From NCBI RefSeq assembly GCF_002234675.1, contig NC_019864.2, forward strand, positions 12,789,582 through 12,853,581: a stretch of DNA of 64,000 bases, in the 5' to 3' direction. This document shows positions 12,976-24,000 of the stretch, in pieces. Position 1 is the first letter of the stretch. Each line of letters begins with the position of its first letter. A program made the translations under genes and the position numbers. Under the pieces are notes generated by a model. That model saw only the letters and a list, made by a program, of their open reading frames with translations, ran no database searches and was not told the DNA's origin. Source of the DNA: Oryzias latipes (taxonomy: Eukaryota > Chordata > Actinopteri > Beloniformes > Adrianichthyidae).

Positions 12976-14113
12976 CGGTCAGACGCGTCAGGGGTGTAGA
13001 AGTGTTGGCTCCCTGGGGCCCTCCAGATGTATGGACTCAGCTGTCGCCTGTCACTTTGGTGACAACTGGTTTAGTTGGTGACCGCTCTCTGTCAACTACT
13101 GACTTCTGTTTGACTGTCAAAAGTGCTGCTCAGTGAGAGGTACCAGTCAATACTGATCTGTGGAGCAGTTTTCGAAATATTTTATGATCACACCTATGTG
13201 CTGGTTATTTTAAAAATATTTTGCCATTCATTTACTCAAACGTAAGTAAGTGCTTTGTGAACATGTTCAATAATAAAAGTGGAAAAAAAAGAGACGAGGG
13301 ACAGCTAAAGTTGAGCATTCATCAGCCCTCATAGACCTTTAGAATTACATATACCTTAAATGACTTTCATTTCCATTCTGAGTGCGCACCCTCTGCTGTG
13401 AAACTACCAGACATATGGGAGTAGTTACTGCTACATATTTATACTTATAAACCCAAAGCTTTCTGCTAAGTTTTGTGCTCTGATTGGGCTTTAGTGAACT
13501 CTTTTATAAGCCATTAAACCCATTTTGCATTCTTGGTGGTTGACAGAAGGACAGACCCACCTGGCTTGTACCAAACTGCTCAGATATCTGTCACTATGAG
13601 CACAGCTGATGCAAACGGAGCACGACTGAACCCAGAGCACTCCACTTAGATTGAAGAAGCAGCGCAGGAGATGGCCTGGTCTTTGCTTTGACATATTTAA
13701 TGTGTCATGGAAACCATTTTTGTGCTAACAAAAGAAAGCAAAATAAGGGGCACTCGTCCCTATGTTTGATACTATACTTTGGACCACCTGAACTGCATAA
13801 AGAGCACTTGACTGCAGCATCTACTCAGAGTCAACTGTGCCTCTCAAAAGGTATTACTCTGTAAGTAATGGTACTTGAATCTTTTTTTAAAGTGTTACTG
13901 CTCCCATTTACGATTGTAGCACTTACCCCCCCAAAAAAGTTTTTCTTTTCTTTTTTCTTGTTGGAACACTGGCCAGATGAGAAACATTTCATGTAGAGAG
14001 GGACGGCTGGGGAAAAGTTGCTGGCTCGGATGCGAGAGAGGCAGTTCATTACAGGACAAAGGTAGCGGTGTCACCTAGTGGCCAGATCGCAGGTTGACAC
14101 CCTGACTGCCTGT
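12976..14113. other. Non-coding interval, nothing recognised
   Basis: No supported gene or repeat; possibly the start of the long 5' intron of prickle1. Confidence 0.35.
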
Positions 14114-14658
14114 AAAGACAGAAGACATCAAAGAAAATCATGTTTTTGGTGTTTTTAACATGTTCATGTGGCATTTTTCTAATGATGGTGGACGTATATA
14201 AAGAAAATCAGATGTGAAGCTACTGTAGCAAGACAAAAGCTCCCTGCTCTATTCACAAAGCTCCATTCTGTTGCATCCACTTGTTGGTGACCAGAACCAA
14301 ATGCATCTTTGTTTTCCTCATCCAAGCTGAAATTTGGCTTAATACTGTACGGCTGGATAGCTCCAACATAGATTGCTATTTTTGTTGTACGGGTAATGTA
14401 TGGTTGGGGTTGTAAAGGGCTGTAAGCTATCGGTAGAGCATTAAACAGATGGATGTCAGGGGAGGGGTGGGCTTACCAACAGTCAGCCAACTACTCAGAG
14501 GTGAATATCTGATGAACTACTGCCGCTCTGCAGAAACTACGTCCTAGAAAAACAACACAGGTATTTTGATTGTGTCTATTAAAACAACATAATCATATTT
14601 AAAAGACCACTGGGAACACTTTTAAAATAAATCAAAAGATGTTTGGAGTGGGACTTTG
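14114..14658 (-). repeat. Dispersed repeat family A, copy 2
   Basis: Reverse-orientation copy. It begins AAAGACAGAAGACATCAAAG and ends GGAGTGGGACTTTGA. It shares internal blocks with copy 4 (GGCTGGATAGCTCCAA, TTTTTGTTGTAC, GGGCTGTAAGCTA, CTCTGCAGAAAC, CACTGGGAACA). A complete but diverged member. Confidence 0.65.
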
Positions 14659-16049
14659 ACCAAGAAATTGGAAAAAAAAAGGAGAAGTTGGGTGTTTAAC
14701 TCAAACAGAAATGTACATGTACAATAGACAAGACATTAAGATACTGTGTTTGGACAAGTGAGTCTGCTATTAAAGTAATTTAAAAACAGCATTATTGGTC
14801 ACAATCATTGTTCATATTTCCCATTTCCAAAAACTGAAATAGAAAAGAAGCACCATGGTGTCCAAATACATTTTAAGAAATTTGGAAAGCAAAAGACCTT
14901 TTTCTTTGATCTATTTACCCTCTAAAAGTTGTTTAAAAAATTGAGTTTCTGATTGCAGATGCAGTTTCACCACATATGATCTCATCGTGTAGCTTCAACC
15001 AGAGACGCTATAGGCCTCTAACATAAGCACACTTGGTGGCAGTAGAAACAAATCACCAAAATGAAAACAGTTTCAGACATAAACAATAAGCCTGTCATGG
15101 CGTGTGTGTCTTCGTCCTGACATGGACAGAAAGAGTGCTCACCTATTTAAGCGTGTAAAAGCTGCAGAGTGTACGCACTTGTCGCAGACACCCAGCTGAG
15201 AGGGAATGGGTGGAACGCACCGCCTGGTGCCAGTGTGTATACATTCGGGCGCTGTTGATTTAAAATCCCAGAACCAATGAAATGAACACAGAAGGCTGTT
15301 TGTGCAAAGCCAGAATGAATCACTTTGCGCCCGTTTAAATCGCCTGCAAGCCATAACACTCTGGCAGTCTTTTTATCCTCAGACGTGGTCCAGCTCACCT
15401 CAGAAGGGCTAAAAGCAGAGCAGCACAGGGCCAAGTGTTGTGAAGAGCTGTCAGACGAGGCCAGTCTTTCATGGCTCTGCACAGGGAGGTGTAGTTGCGT
15501 TGCCACAGTCAGATGGCAAAAAGCAGAATCCATTGACTGTACACTGGTTGTGTGTGTGTGGGGGGGGGGGGCTGACAGAAGCATAGTTTGTTTAAATACC
15601 AGTGGTGCATGAATCTGCAATTACTGTCCTTGTTTGCTAAATGACAGGTAGCAAAAATACTCAATCTAAGGCAGTGTGACAACAGTGTGAAAGAAAAATC
15701 GTTTTTTAATGTAAAAATCAGCACCTTTTTTAGAAAGGTTGCCACAGACTCTCTTCTGATTCAGTAAAATGTTTTGAATTGCAATAAAACCCAGGATAAT
15801 GAACTTTAACCAAATGTATCTTAGTACAACTTTTTAAATTGTTTTTTGTAGTACACATGCTTTTAGGCAATCATAATATTGTAATTGATAACTGGAAAAA
15901 AAAAAACGAAATTAAGATATTCAGGTGTTTGAGACAGATGGAATCACAACTGAAGTAACAACATGTAAATAAATGTGAGATCTCAAAGAATAAAAATAAC
16001 TTTTTCCATTGCTTTTGTTTTTGTGGATATGAAAACCACCAAATGGTTC
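14659..16049. other. Non-coding interval
   Basis: No supported exon. Contains a short (GT)n followed by 10 G at 15550-15570. The minus-strand open frame at 15147-15620 has no recognisable protein features. Confidence 0.35.
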
Positions 16050-16165
16050 CCGAGCTGTGTCTGCAGCTCACCGCTCTTCGGATGGGTCAAATGCGGAGAA
16101 CACATTTCACACACCTAGGTGTGTGACAGATAATGGGACTTTAACTTTACTTAACTTTAGCTTGA
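16050..16165 (+). repeat. Teleost interspersed repeat fragment
   Basis: CTGCAGCTCACCGCTC, GATGGGTCAAATGCGGAG, CACACACCTAGGTGTGTGAC and the ACTTTAACTTTA tail match a very common fish repeat 3' end. The source family is not named here. Confidence 0.5.
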
Positions 16166-16297
16166 CTTTGAAAAGGATTAGCTCTTTTAACTCTAAAGTT
16201 TTCAATCATCCACCTTAGTCACATGTGTGACTCAAAAATGACAAAAAATGCAGATATGTTTACCGGTAACGTATCTACTTCAAATTTTTATCTATTT

Positions 16298-16893
16298 TAA
16301 AGTGTTTTAATTTTGTGGTCTTTTAATTATGATCATGCTGTTTTAAAAACAAAAAAACAAAAACTTGTTTTGTTTTCTAGGACATGGTTTTTCCAGAGTA
16401 GCAGTAGTAGAATTTACTTCTGTGTTGTGGGCAGGTCTGTTGGTGTGGAACAAACCTTCCCCCACTTCCCAGCATCCATCTTTCTGCACTCCCTCGTGCT
16501 CTCTTTCAGCCCTTCGCAACCCCAATCTAAAAATAGCGGTGCAAAAAAATACAGTGAGCGATAGCTATCCTGCTGTACAGTTTTGAACCGGATACCAGCT
16601 CAGACAAGGAAAACATTGATGTACATGAATCTATTTGTCTGCATTGGAATGGAGCGGAGCAGGGAGCTTGTGGCTTGTGGACCTTGTGAATGGTTCCATG
16701 TAACAACTACTAGCTTTTTCCAACAGCTTTTTTTGGTCTACTTCTGATTCACAACGATTTGAATTAAAGAACAAAATCAGAAATTCAATTTGAAGCTTAA
16801 TTTTCTTTATATTTGTCCTTCAACATCAAAAAAACACTACAAAAACATGTTAATACACCAAAAAACACAATTTACATCAGAGTGGGTTTTTAA
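16298..16893 (+). repeat. Dispersed repeat family A, copy 3
   Basis: Same orientation and internal order as the copies at 3058 and 38950: TGGTCTTTTAATTATGAT, CTAGGACATGGTTT, a GTTGTGGGCAGG block, TGCATTGGAATGGAGCGGAG and CAGGGAGCTTGTGGC. The right end is GAGTGGGTTTTTAA. The left terminus is eroded. Confidence 0.65.
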
Positions 16894-17879
16894 GGCTTAT
16901 AGCATTAAAAGTGTTCACTCATATGAAGAAAAAATAAAAATTTTAGCTAAATTATTTCAATTGAAAATGACCAAACTAATCTCTGTTTTTAGAGATTGTA
17001 GCTTTGTGCTTCCCCTACTGCAGCCTTAAACCAGCATCATGGGAGTTAGTGTGGGATCTGCCTGAAGCAGTGGCACACATTGGATCCACATGTAAAGCAT
17101 TATTCTAAAGTGATTAAAGGTAGTTAGTGATTTAGCGCTTCGAGGCCCAGCTCTGTTTATTAGGAGCTGCAGGATGATAGAGGGAAAAGGGTTTGGCTTG
17201 CTCGCTGGGGTTTGATGCACCGGCAGATCTTTTGTAACCACACAGCATAATTGCAGGGCCAAAAAAAAAACGAAAGAAAGAAAATCAGACCACCACGTTG
17301 ATGAAAGTCCTGCTCCACACACATGTTTCGCTGTTACCACCATGTATAGGCATAATGTTGAGCTTTGCACATGTAGTGCATAATAACCACAGTGCAGTTC
17401 TGCGAAGCTGCTTATTATCAACATGCCTGTAAAGGGGAAGAACAGACACAAAACTATGTCAGCAATTTCACGGATGGAGATTCTTTCTTCTGATATAACG
17501 TGACATGGGCTTGTATCTGAAGGGTCTCCAGCCAAGAATCTTGAGACAAAAAGCAAAAAGGAAACTTTATAACCCTGATATGGTCATTAAAAAGTCAAGC
17601 TCATTTCCCCCAGCACACATCAGGGGATTTAGTTAAAGCTTTCCGGACATTTGGCTAGAAATATGCTAAACGGGTCGCTCCCACTCCCCTTCCTGAGGCT
17701 CTCATTCCTCCTGTTTGTGCTATCAGATGGGTGGAGCCAGTGAGTGTGGACTACAGCAAAAGGTCAGTGAGGTTTAAAAGGGGGACTATGCAAGGCGTTT
17801 TGGGCTGACAATGAAGGCATTTCCTGAGATTTTCTAGGAAAGCTGAGGGCAAAAGCTGTTTGTGTGTCCGTTCTATTAA

Positions 17880-18358
17880 ATACTTTTTCATGATGGGGGA
17901 CATATATGAGGAAATTTAAGCTTAAAATAGCATTGCTGAATATTTCTGTATTCAAATCATTGTGAATCAGGAGCAGATGAAAAAATGCCATTTGAAAAAT
18001 ATCTTATTTGTTATGATGCTTCATTTGGATGCATCCTCTTGTAAACAAACAGTTCCATCTTTTTTTTCCTCCTCTGGCATCTGGCTCCAAATTGAATGGC
18101 CGGATAGCTCCAATATTTCTCGCTGTTTTTGTTGCACCTGTAATGTTAAGTTGTGAGGAGCTGTAAGCTAGCGGGAGAATGTGTGAAAAAATAGATGATG
18201 GGTACTGGGGGCATAGTTACTCCGCCCACAACTTCTGCCATTCTGCAGAAACGACTCAGGTTTTTTGATTTTGGCCAAAAACTTTATTATATTCATTAAA
18301 AGAGCACTTGGAAACGTTTTTACAATAGATCTAAAGATGATCGGAGTGAGTCTTTAAA
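17880..18358 (-). repeat. Dispersed repeat family A, copy 4
   Basis: Reverse orientation. Ends GATGATCGGAGTGAGTCTTT. It shares TTTCTGTATTCAAATCATTG, GTGAATCAGGAGCAGA and GGATAGCTCCAATATTTCTC with the other copies. The left terminus is not clean. Confidence 0.65.
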
Positions 18359-19327
18359 TAAGTAACATTAGAGTTGTTACCTTTTCTTTGTTGTTTTCCA
18401 GAAATGTTCCAACTTTACATTGAGTCCTGTCTCCTGGTAGAATTATGTGAGTGCAGGAAATGGTCTTTCAATGTTTTTTATTTTTATTTATTAATCTTGG
18501 AAAGAAATTCCAAACATTTTGTAAAAGCTTTATAGAGTAAGGGATTTGTCCGCCATCCCTACCGTCACTTTTTAAAGATTTTTTACATATAAATCTGCAA
18601 GAGTTCTTGTGTTCTATTTACGACTGATTTGAAGAATTGGACTTTGTGGTCATCCACAGGTAGAGGGACATTGCTTGATGACAGACAGATGCAGTCATGT
18701 TGACAAAGGCCAGCTGGGGACATGTGCAGCGGGACAGCAGCTGGAGGCGGGGGGGGGGGCTCGCCTGAGCTCACTGAGCTGATGCAGAAACAGTTGGTTT
18801 GGCCACAACAATCCAATGGCGGCTTCCCGGTGAGAGGCCACTTCAAAGAGGCGAGCTTTTGTTTGCTGTGCTTGCACTGTCTTCCTGTGAGGGGCTGGGC
18901 TCCCAAAGAAAACATGAGCTCAGCAGATGTGTGCATCTGTCCTGTGTTCACGAAAGCACACGCTTTTATAGTCCAGCACTGGCGGGATATTTGTTGCAAT
19001 GAAAAAGAACATTAAGTGAGCAGCTTTCATTCTAATCAGCTCCATGTTCTGTGGCTCTAAATGGTTTGGCATTAGCGACTCCAACATAGTTTGCTGGTGG
19101 TGACAAAAACAGACTCATTACATACATAGTTTCCGAGAATAAGATCCACTCTTCAGGGATTTATAATTTGGAAAGTGATAATGCAGCCATCTGTGTGCAT
19201 ACAGAATCTCCCGTCCAAACAGAAAAACCCTAGTATTCACAGAAGGATCTAGTTTGCACAGAATATCTAAGAAACAAACCAAATATTTACTTGTATTAAT
19301 GTATTATTATTTGTATTTATTTATATA
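18359..19327. other. Non-coding interval
   Basis: No supported exon. The opposed open frames at 18583-19015 overlap a G-rich tract and show no domain. Confidence 0.35.
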
Positions 19328-19539
19328 TTAACCCTTGTGCTATCCTAGGCACTTTACCATTGGGAGTTGGGGCATCTAGACCCACTAGACAGTGCGCTGA
19401 ACTTTTTTCTTCAATGATTTGTGATCTTCACTGGTGTCCATGGATTACATGAAATCCTCTCCACCTTTATCCACCTTTGTCATGGTAGGGAGAACACGTC
19501 AATGGTCATCTTGACCCCATAGGATAGCACAAGGGTTAA
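19328..19539. mobile_element. TTAA-flanked MITE (piggyBac type), copy 2
   Basis: 204 bp between perfect TTAA duplications. The ends are a perfect inverted repeat over the visible terminus: CCCTTGTGCTATCC against GGATAGCACAAGGG. It is less eroded than the copy at 9778 and so probably the better family reference. No coding capacity. Confidence 0.8.
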
Positions 19540-20099
19540 AGTGAATAAATCAGAGGCTTTCATGTTGTTGTGTTTCTCAGCGTAGGCTTCTTTCAACACA
19601 ACATCAGCCTAACCTAAAATATAGTTTCTCCTTCTTCTCCTTCATCACCCTGGCTCTTGCCAAGGATTGAATGGAAGAGGTACGGAAGGGACAACATTCG
19701 GCAGGTTTAAAAATAAATACATTATTACTTATTCTGTCTAAGTTTTAACATTTGCATGTTTCCTCTGAACAACCCTTTATGTATAAAAATAACCTGCACA
19801 TAGTGAAAGTTTTTACAAAAGAAGGAAAGGTAGACATTATGAGGTGGGACTTCCTATTCTCTGCACTGGATGGTTCAGTCATTGGATGGTTGGTTTTATT
19901 TTGATTTAATTGCCATCAACACAATGAAATTTAATAAGATCCTGTAATTTGAATCACACAAACTGTCATTTACTAAAATAGGCTAAAAGAGTGGATGGGT
20001 TGATGGAAATAACTAGGATAAAAAAGCAAAAAGAAGGGTAAGGGTAAGGGTTTGATCACTGAAGAAGGTTTGGTTTAAGAGGTTATCATGCAGCAGCAT

Positions 20100-20488
20100 G
20101 TTGCACGGTGGCGCAGTGGTTAGCGCTCTTGCCTCACAGCAAGAAGGTCCCCGGTTCAAGTCCCGGCTGGGGGACATGAAAAACACAACATCAATGGGGG
20201 ACCTTTCTGTGTGGAGTTTGCATGTTCTCCCCGTGCATGCGTGGGTTTTCTCCGGGATCTCCAGCTTCCTCCCACCGTCCAAAAACATGCTACATAGGTT
20301 GATTGGCAACTCTAAATTGTCCATAGGTGTGAGAGTGAATGGATGTGTGATTGAGGATATTCCACCCTGCGACAGACTCGCAACCAGTCCAGGGTATCCC
20401 TTGCCTACGCCCAAGTGGCCGGGATAGGCTCTGGCAACCCCGTGACCCCGAAAGGGAATAAACGGTTAAGAAAATGAATGAATGAATC
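20100..20488 (+). mobile_element. tRNA-derived SINE, nearly complete
   Basis: The tRNA-like head has A box GGTGGCGCAGTGGTTAGC and B box GGTTCAAGTCC in the spacing of a pol III promoter, followed by a tRNA-unrelated body (TGTGTGGAGTTTGCATGTTC, CGTCCAAAAACATGC, TTGATTGGCAACTC). The 3' end (GCCGGGATAGGCTCTGGCA, then AATGAATGAATGAAT) resembles the tail of fish L2-type LINEs. The anticodon stem is not tRNA-like enough for a functional tRNA. Length about 385 bp. Confidence 0.75.
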
Positions 20489-20689
20489 ATGCAGCAGCCT
20501 AGATTTATACAAACATGGCTAAAATAAATGGTTTAAGTTGAAATAGCCTATCTGGGAATTCATTCATAAATACAGATGTAAATTTTATGACTTAATGATT
20601 TACAATTTGGCATTATTCAGTTAAATATCAATAAATTGGCAAGTCTTTTAATTTTAAACCAATTTTGTTTGGTTAAAAACTATCAAAAC

Positions 20690-21005
20690 AATGTTGTTGT
20701 TCACCTTTTGGCATATCTCTTCAGAGCTCGCCACAGCAAATCAGCTTTCACTGATTCACGCAGATGATCTGGCAGAGATTTTTACACCGGATGGCCTTCC
20801 TGACATAACCCTGTATCCGGGCTGGGGACCAGCACAGGGAGACGCAGAATTGGACATCCTTGTGGCTTCACATTTAGACAGTAGTGCAAAACTTCTTGCC
20901 CAAGGACAGATGCTGGCTGAAGCTCATCATGCCCCTGGGAAACAAACCCTGATTTCCTATGTGCCAGTCCGGCATTTAACCAACGGAGCGATCCAGCTGC
21001 TTAAT
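20690..21005 (-). mobile_element. tRNA-derived SINE with RTE-like 3' tail
   Basis: Read on the minus strand from 21005: A-box region CTGGATCGCTCCGTTGGTTA, then B-box-like GGGTTTGTTTCCC, then a body with CCCGGATACAGGG, and finally the tail at 20690-20755. That tail is nearly the same as the 3' end of the RTE LINE at 8474-8540 (CTTCAGAGCTCGCCACAGCAAATC against CCTTCAGAGGTCGCCACAGC). So this SINE probably uses RTE machinery. Confidence 0.65.
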
Positions 21006-24000
21006 AACTAAAAAGACAATAGAGATTTAAAAAGAATGTGACAAAGGGGTGGAGCTTCATAACATTAGGAATAATTTACTGAAAATCTAAAATAAAGCTT
21101 AAATATTGTCGGAAAGTTTATTTTCTGTTAAAAAATCAAAAGTGAATATTTTAAGTAAAAATTGTTTGAATAAGCAATATTTTAAGTAGAGTGGCCCTGC
21201 TTTCCCAACTTAAATGGAAAATATATTGATAATTTATTTTTAATTCCTTTAAAAATCTGATTGGCTGAAGTTTTAGTTTGTAGATTGTGAGTAAACCTTT
21301 GCCAGTCCCAGCCATATATATAGAAGCAGGAAGCAAATACGAGTGTTAATAGTTTAGTTTAGTTGCTAGTTTTACTTCACTATCAGTTAAGTAAATTCTC
21401 CAATTAAAAAGTTGCATTAAATTAATGAAAAAATATAAAAAACAAAGGCTTTGAAGGTGAAACTTGAGCTCCTATGAATCTCTATAGCCATAATAGACAC
21501 ATATGTCAGCAAAAGTGTCAAAACTCCCATCAAGTGATGGAGTCAGTCACCAGAGAAATATGGTAAACATATGCACAGACACACTTGTAAATGTTTTCCT
21601 CTGACTCTTAGACCTGGAAACATATTGACCTCTTTATGCACACACATTAAAAATTGTCTTTATAAGATATTCAATTATACAGACAACATTATTGACTTTT
21701 AAAACCTTTTTTTGTTGCATTTTTACCAAATGTAATATGCTTTAATATCTTTGAGGTACAAAAAAAATCATATGAGTGCAAACAAAAAAGTGAAAATGAC
21801 TCTTTAATTTTTTTTTTTATCTCAAAACAGAATTGACCAGATGAGCTAAAACTGTATGAAACATTGTTTTCTCAGCTGTTTCTGCCCTTTTATTACCACT
21901 TTCATGGTTTCCATTATGTCAAATTAAGCTGTGTTGGAAAGAAGCATCCCAGTTGTCAGAGTTCTGCCCCTGTGCTGTAACTGCTGTAGCATGTGTTTAA
22001 TTAGAACACCCTAAAAGACTGTACCAGAGTTTTTCCTCTGGAATGTTAGTCATTAGTGGGATCCTAAAAAGGCAGCTCCGAAGTGTTTCAGTGTATTGTT
22101 GGATTCTATGGTTTGCCATTTGAAGCCAAACAGCTTTGGAGAATGTTTCCACATGTGGTAATTGTCAACCTTTTCTTCCTGTTTTTTTTTTTTTTGAATA
22201 CTATATCTGTTTAAAAAAAAACAATCCACTCACACCCAAGGGTTCTCTGCTACTGCAGATTCTTTCACTTATCCGTTTCAGTCTAGGTTTGGGGGGAAAA
22301 ATGCAGAATTTTTTTTTTTTAAAACAAACTCTAAAAATCCATATGTGTGAGATGCCTTAAAGTGGCCTTTAAGTTAATTTCTGTCAAAGGATGTGTTCAT
22401 GTTCAAGAGCTTTACATTTACCAAAGAATAAATCAAACCTGGGCATAGAAGTGTTTTTAATAAAAAAAGGCTGCCACCTTTCATAACTGAGGGGAGGATT
22501 GGGACTTAAATGAAACAATAAAATGACAGCTTAAAAAGAAAGAGTGCTTGAACGTGTCATCTTAAAATTCATGGACTTTGATATCTATGCACATCTCCTG
22601 CTCATATCCATAGAGACCACACAGAACAGGTTTGATTGTCTGCTTTTGTTAGAGCAAGTGTGTAGTGTAAGAGGAACCCCATTCATCCTGTGGCTGCTTT
22701 GTGTGCAGACAGCCACAGGCTTTTGTTGAATTATGACATCCTCAAATAAAGGGCCTTCCTCCCTTTAACAGCTCCAGAAGCTCTGCTGCTCTGGTTCCCA
22801 TTGTTGCCAATGAGCTCTGACTTTTACAACTACACAAGAGGGTGTCAAATCTGGCTAAAAAATGAAGAATGAAGAGGAGACGATGAAGAATGAGCCTGTC
22901 TTTTTTACCTAAGATTTAATTTATAGATAACGGCATATGGAAACTACGTCTTTTCGCAATAATTTATGGCAAAAAGCTTCAACATCAGGACATAGGAATG
23001 CCATGACAGTTGTTATCCTTCCATGTCACCATTTAAATTTACAACGTTGTAATGCAAAATATTAAGTTTTGTTTAATCATTTCACAAACCTACAAAATAC
23101 AAAAGCAATTGTAGCTTTCTATTATTGCAAATTTGATTTTCAGCTTAGAAATGCCAATGTTTTATCACCAAATTTGGTTCTTTAACTCTCAGATCTTATT
23201 TTGTTAACACCCTCACTCAGCCCACTCAACCTGTTCACCATCTTTAAGTCAATTGCTAAATCAAAATGGATTCTTGTGTTATTTTAGAAAAATGTCACTT
23301 GTGAGACGCACATTGACTCTGTGGCCTCTATTGTGTCAGAGTGGAACAGTAAAAAGGGGTTATGTGAGGGTTATGGGACTAAGAAGCTCACAGTCTGACC
23401 TGGGTTTGTCAGCACCAATCTAGCTAAGTCAATATCAATGCACTGACTGCTCCACCAGTTGACCTTTTCCTCCTTCTTTCAAGGCCTAAAACAGGATTGT
23501 TGTTACAGAAGGGTGATAGGCTTTTATTGGCCTTTATAACTGAAGCTTTTGTTGAGCCTGTATCCTGCTAATACCCACTGGCAATTCTTTTAAACCTTAA
23601 GAATGCTTTTTTTTTTTACAGGGCAGCTCACATGGAAGTGAAAATTGGTGCTTACAATTGTCATTGGTGACTGGAAGGTTGAGACTGACCTTCCCTTTGC
23701 CCCTTTCATTACCCCAATTTAATCCATGTCCCAGGAGCAAAACCTAAACCGGTGATGTTTGGGTGTTGGTCGTGCTTGTGTCGTCATGTCATGGCAACTC
23801 ACACGGCTCAATCCCAGGATGATGAGTATCAGTCTAAAGCGACGTGTCAGAGAAGAATGAACTTTTATCATTGGGTGTTGGTTCGGACTGTGATCGTCCT
23901 CGCCTGTCATTGTCAGAACACGCCGGACATGAACCTCCTGGCCATTAGCACAGGGTACATTTTTCCCCCTTTTTTCTTCTCCTTTTACAGCAGTAGGAAG

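Noticed and set aside
15147..15620. 157-codon minus-strand frame
   Set aside because: Low-complexity stretch (His/Thr repeats) and no recognisable features.
17026..17556. 176-codon minus-strand frame
   Set aside because: No domain, no homology recalled, no splice context; likely chance.
20035..20055. Interstitial telomere repeat (AGGGTA units)
   Set aside because: The units are AAGGGT, not TTAGGG, and only three occur. The two TTAGGG-like units near 53587 are likewise too few.
20101..20172. tRNA gene
   Set aside because: The A and B boxes are good, but the sequence does not fold as a proper tRNA and continues into a SINE body, so it is a SINE head.
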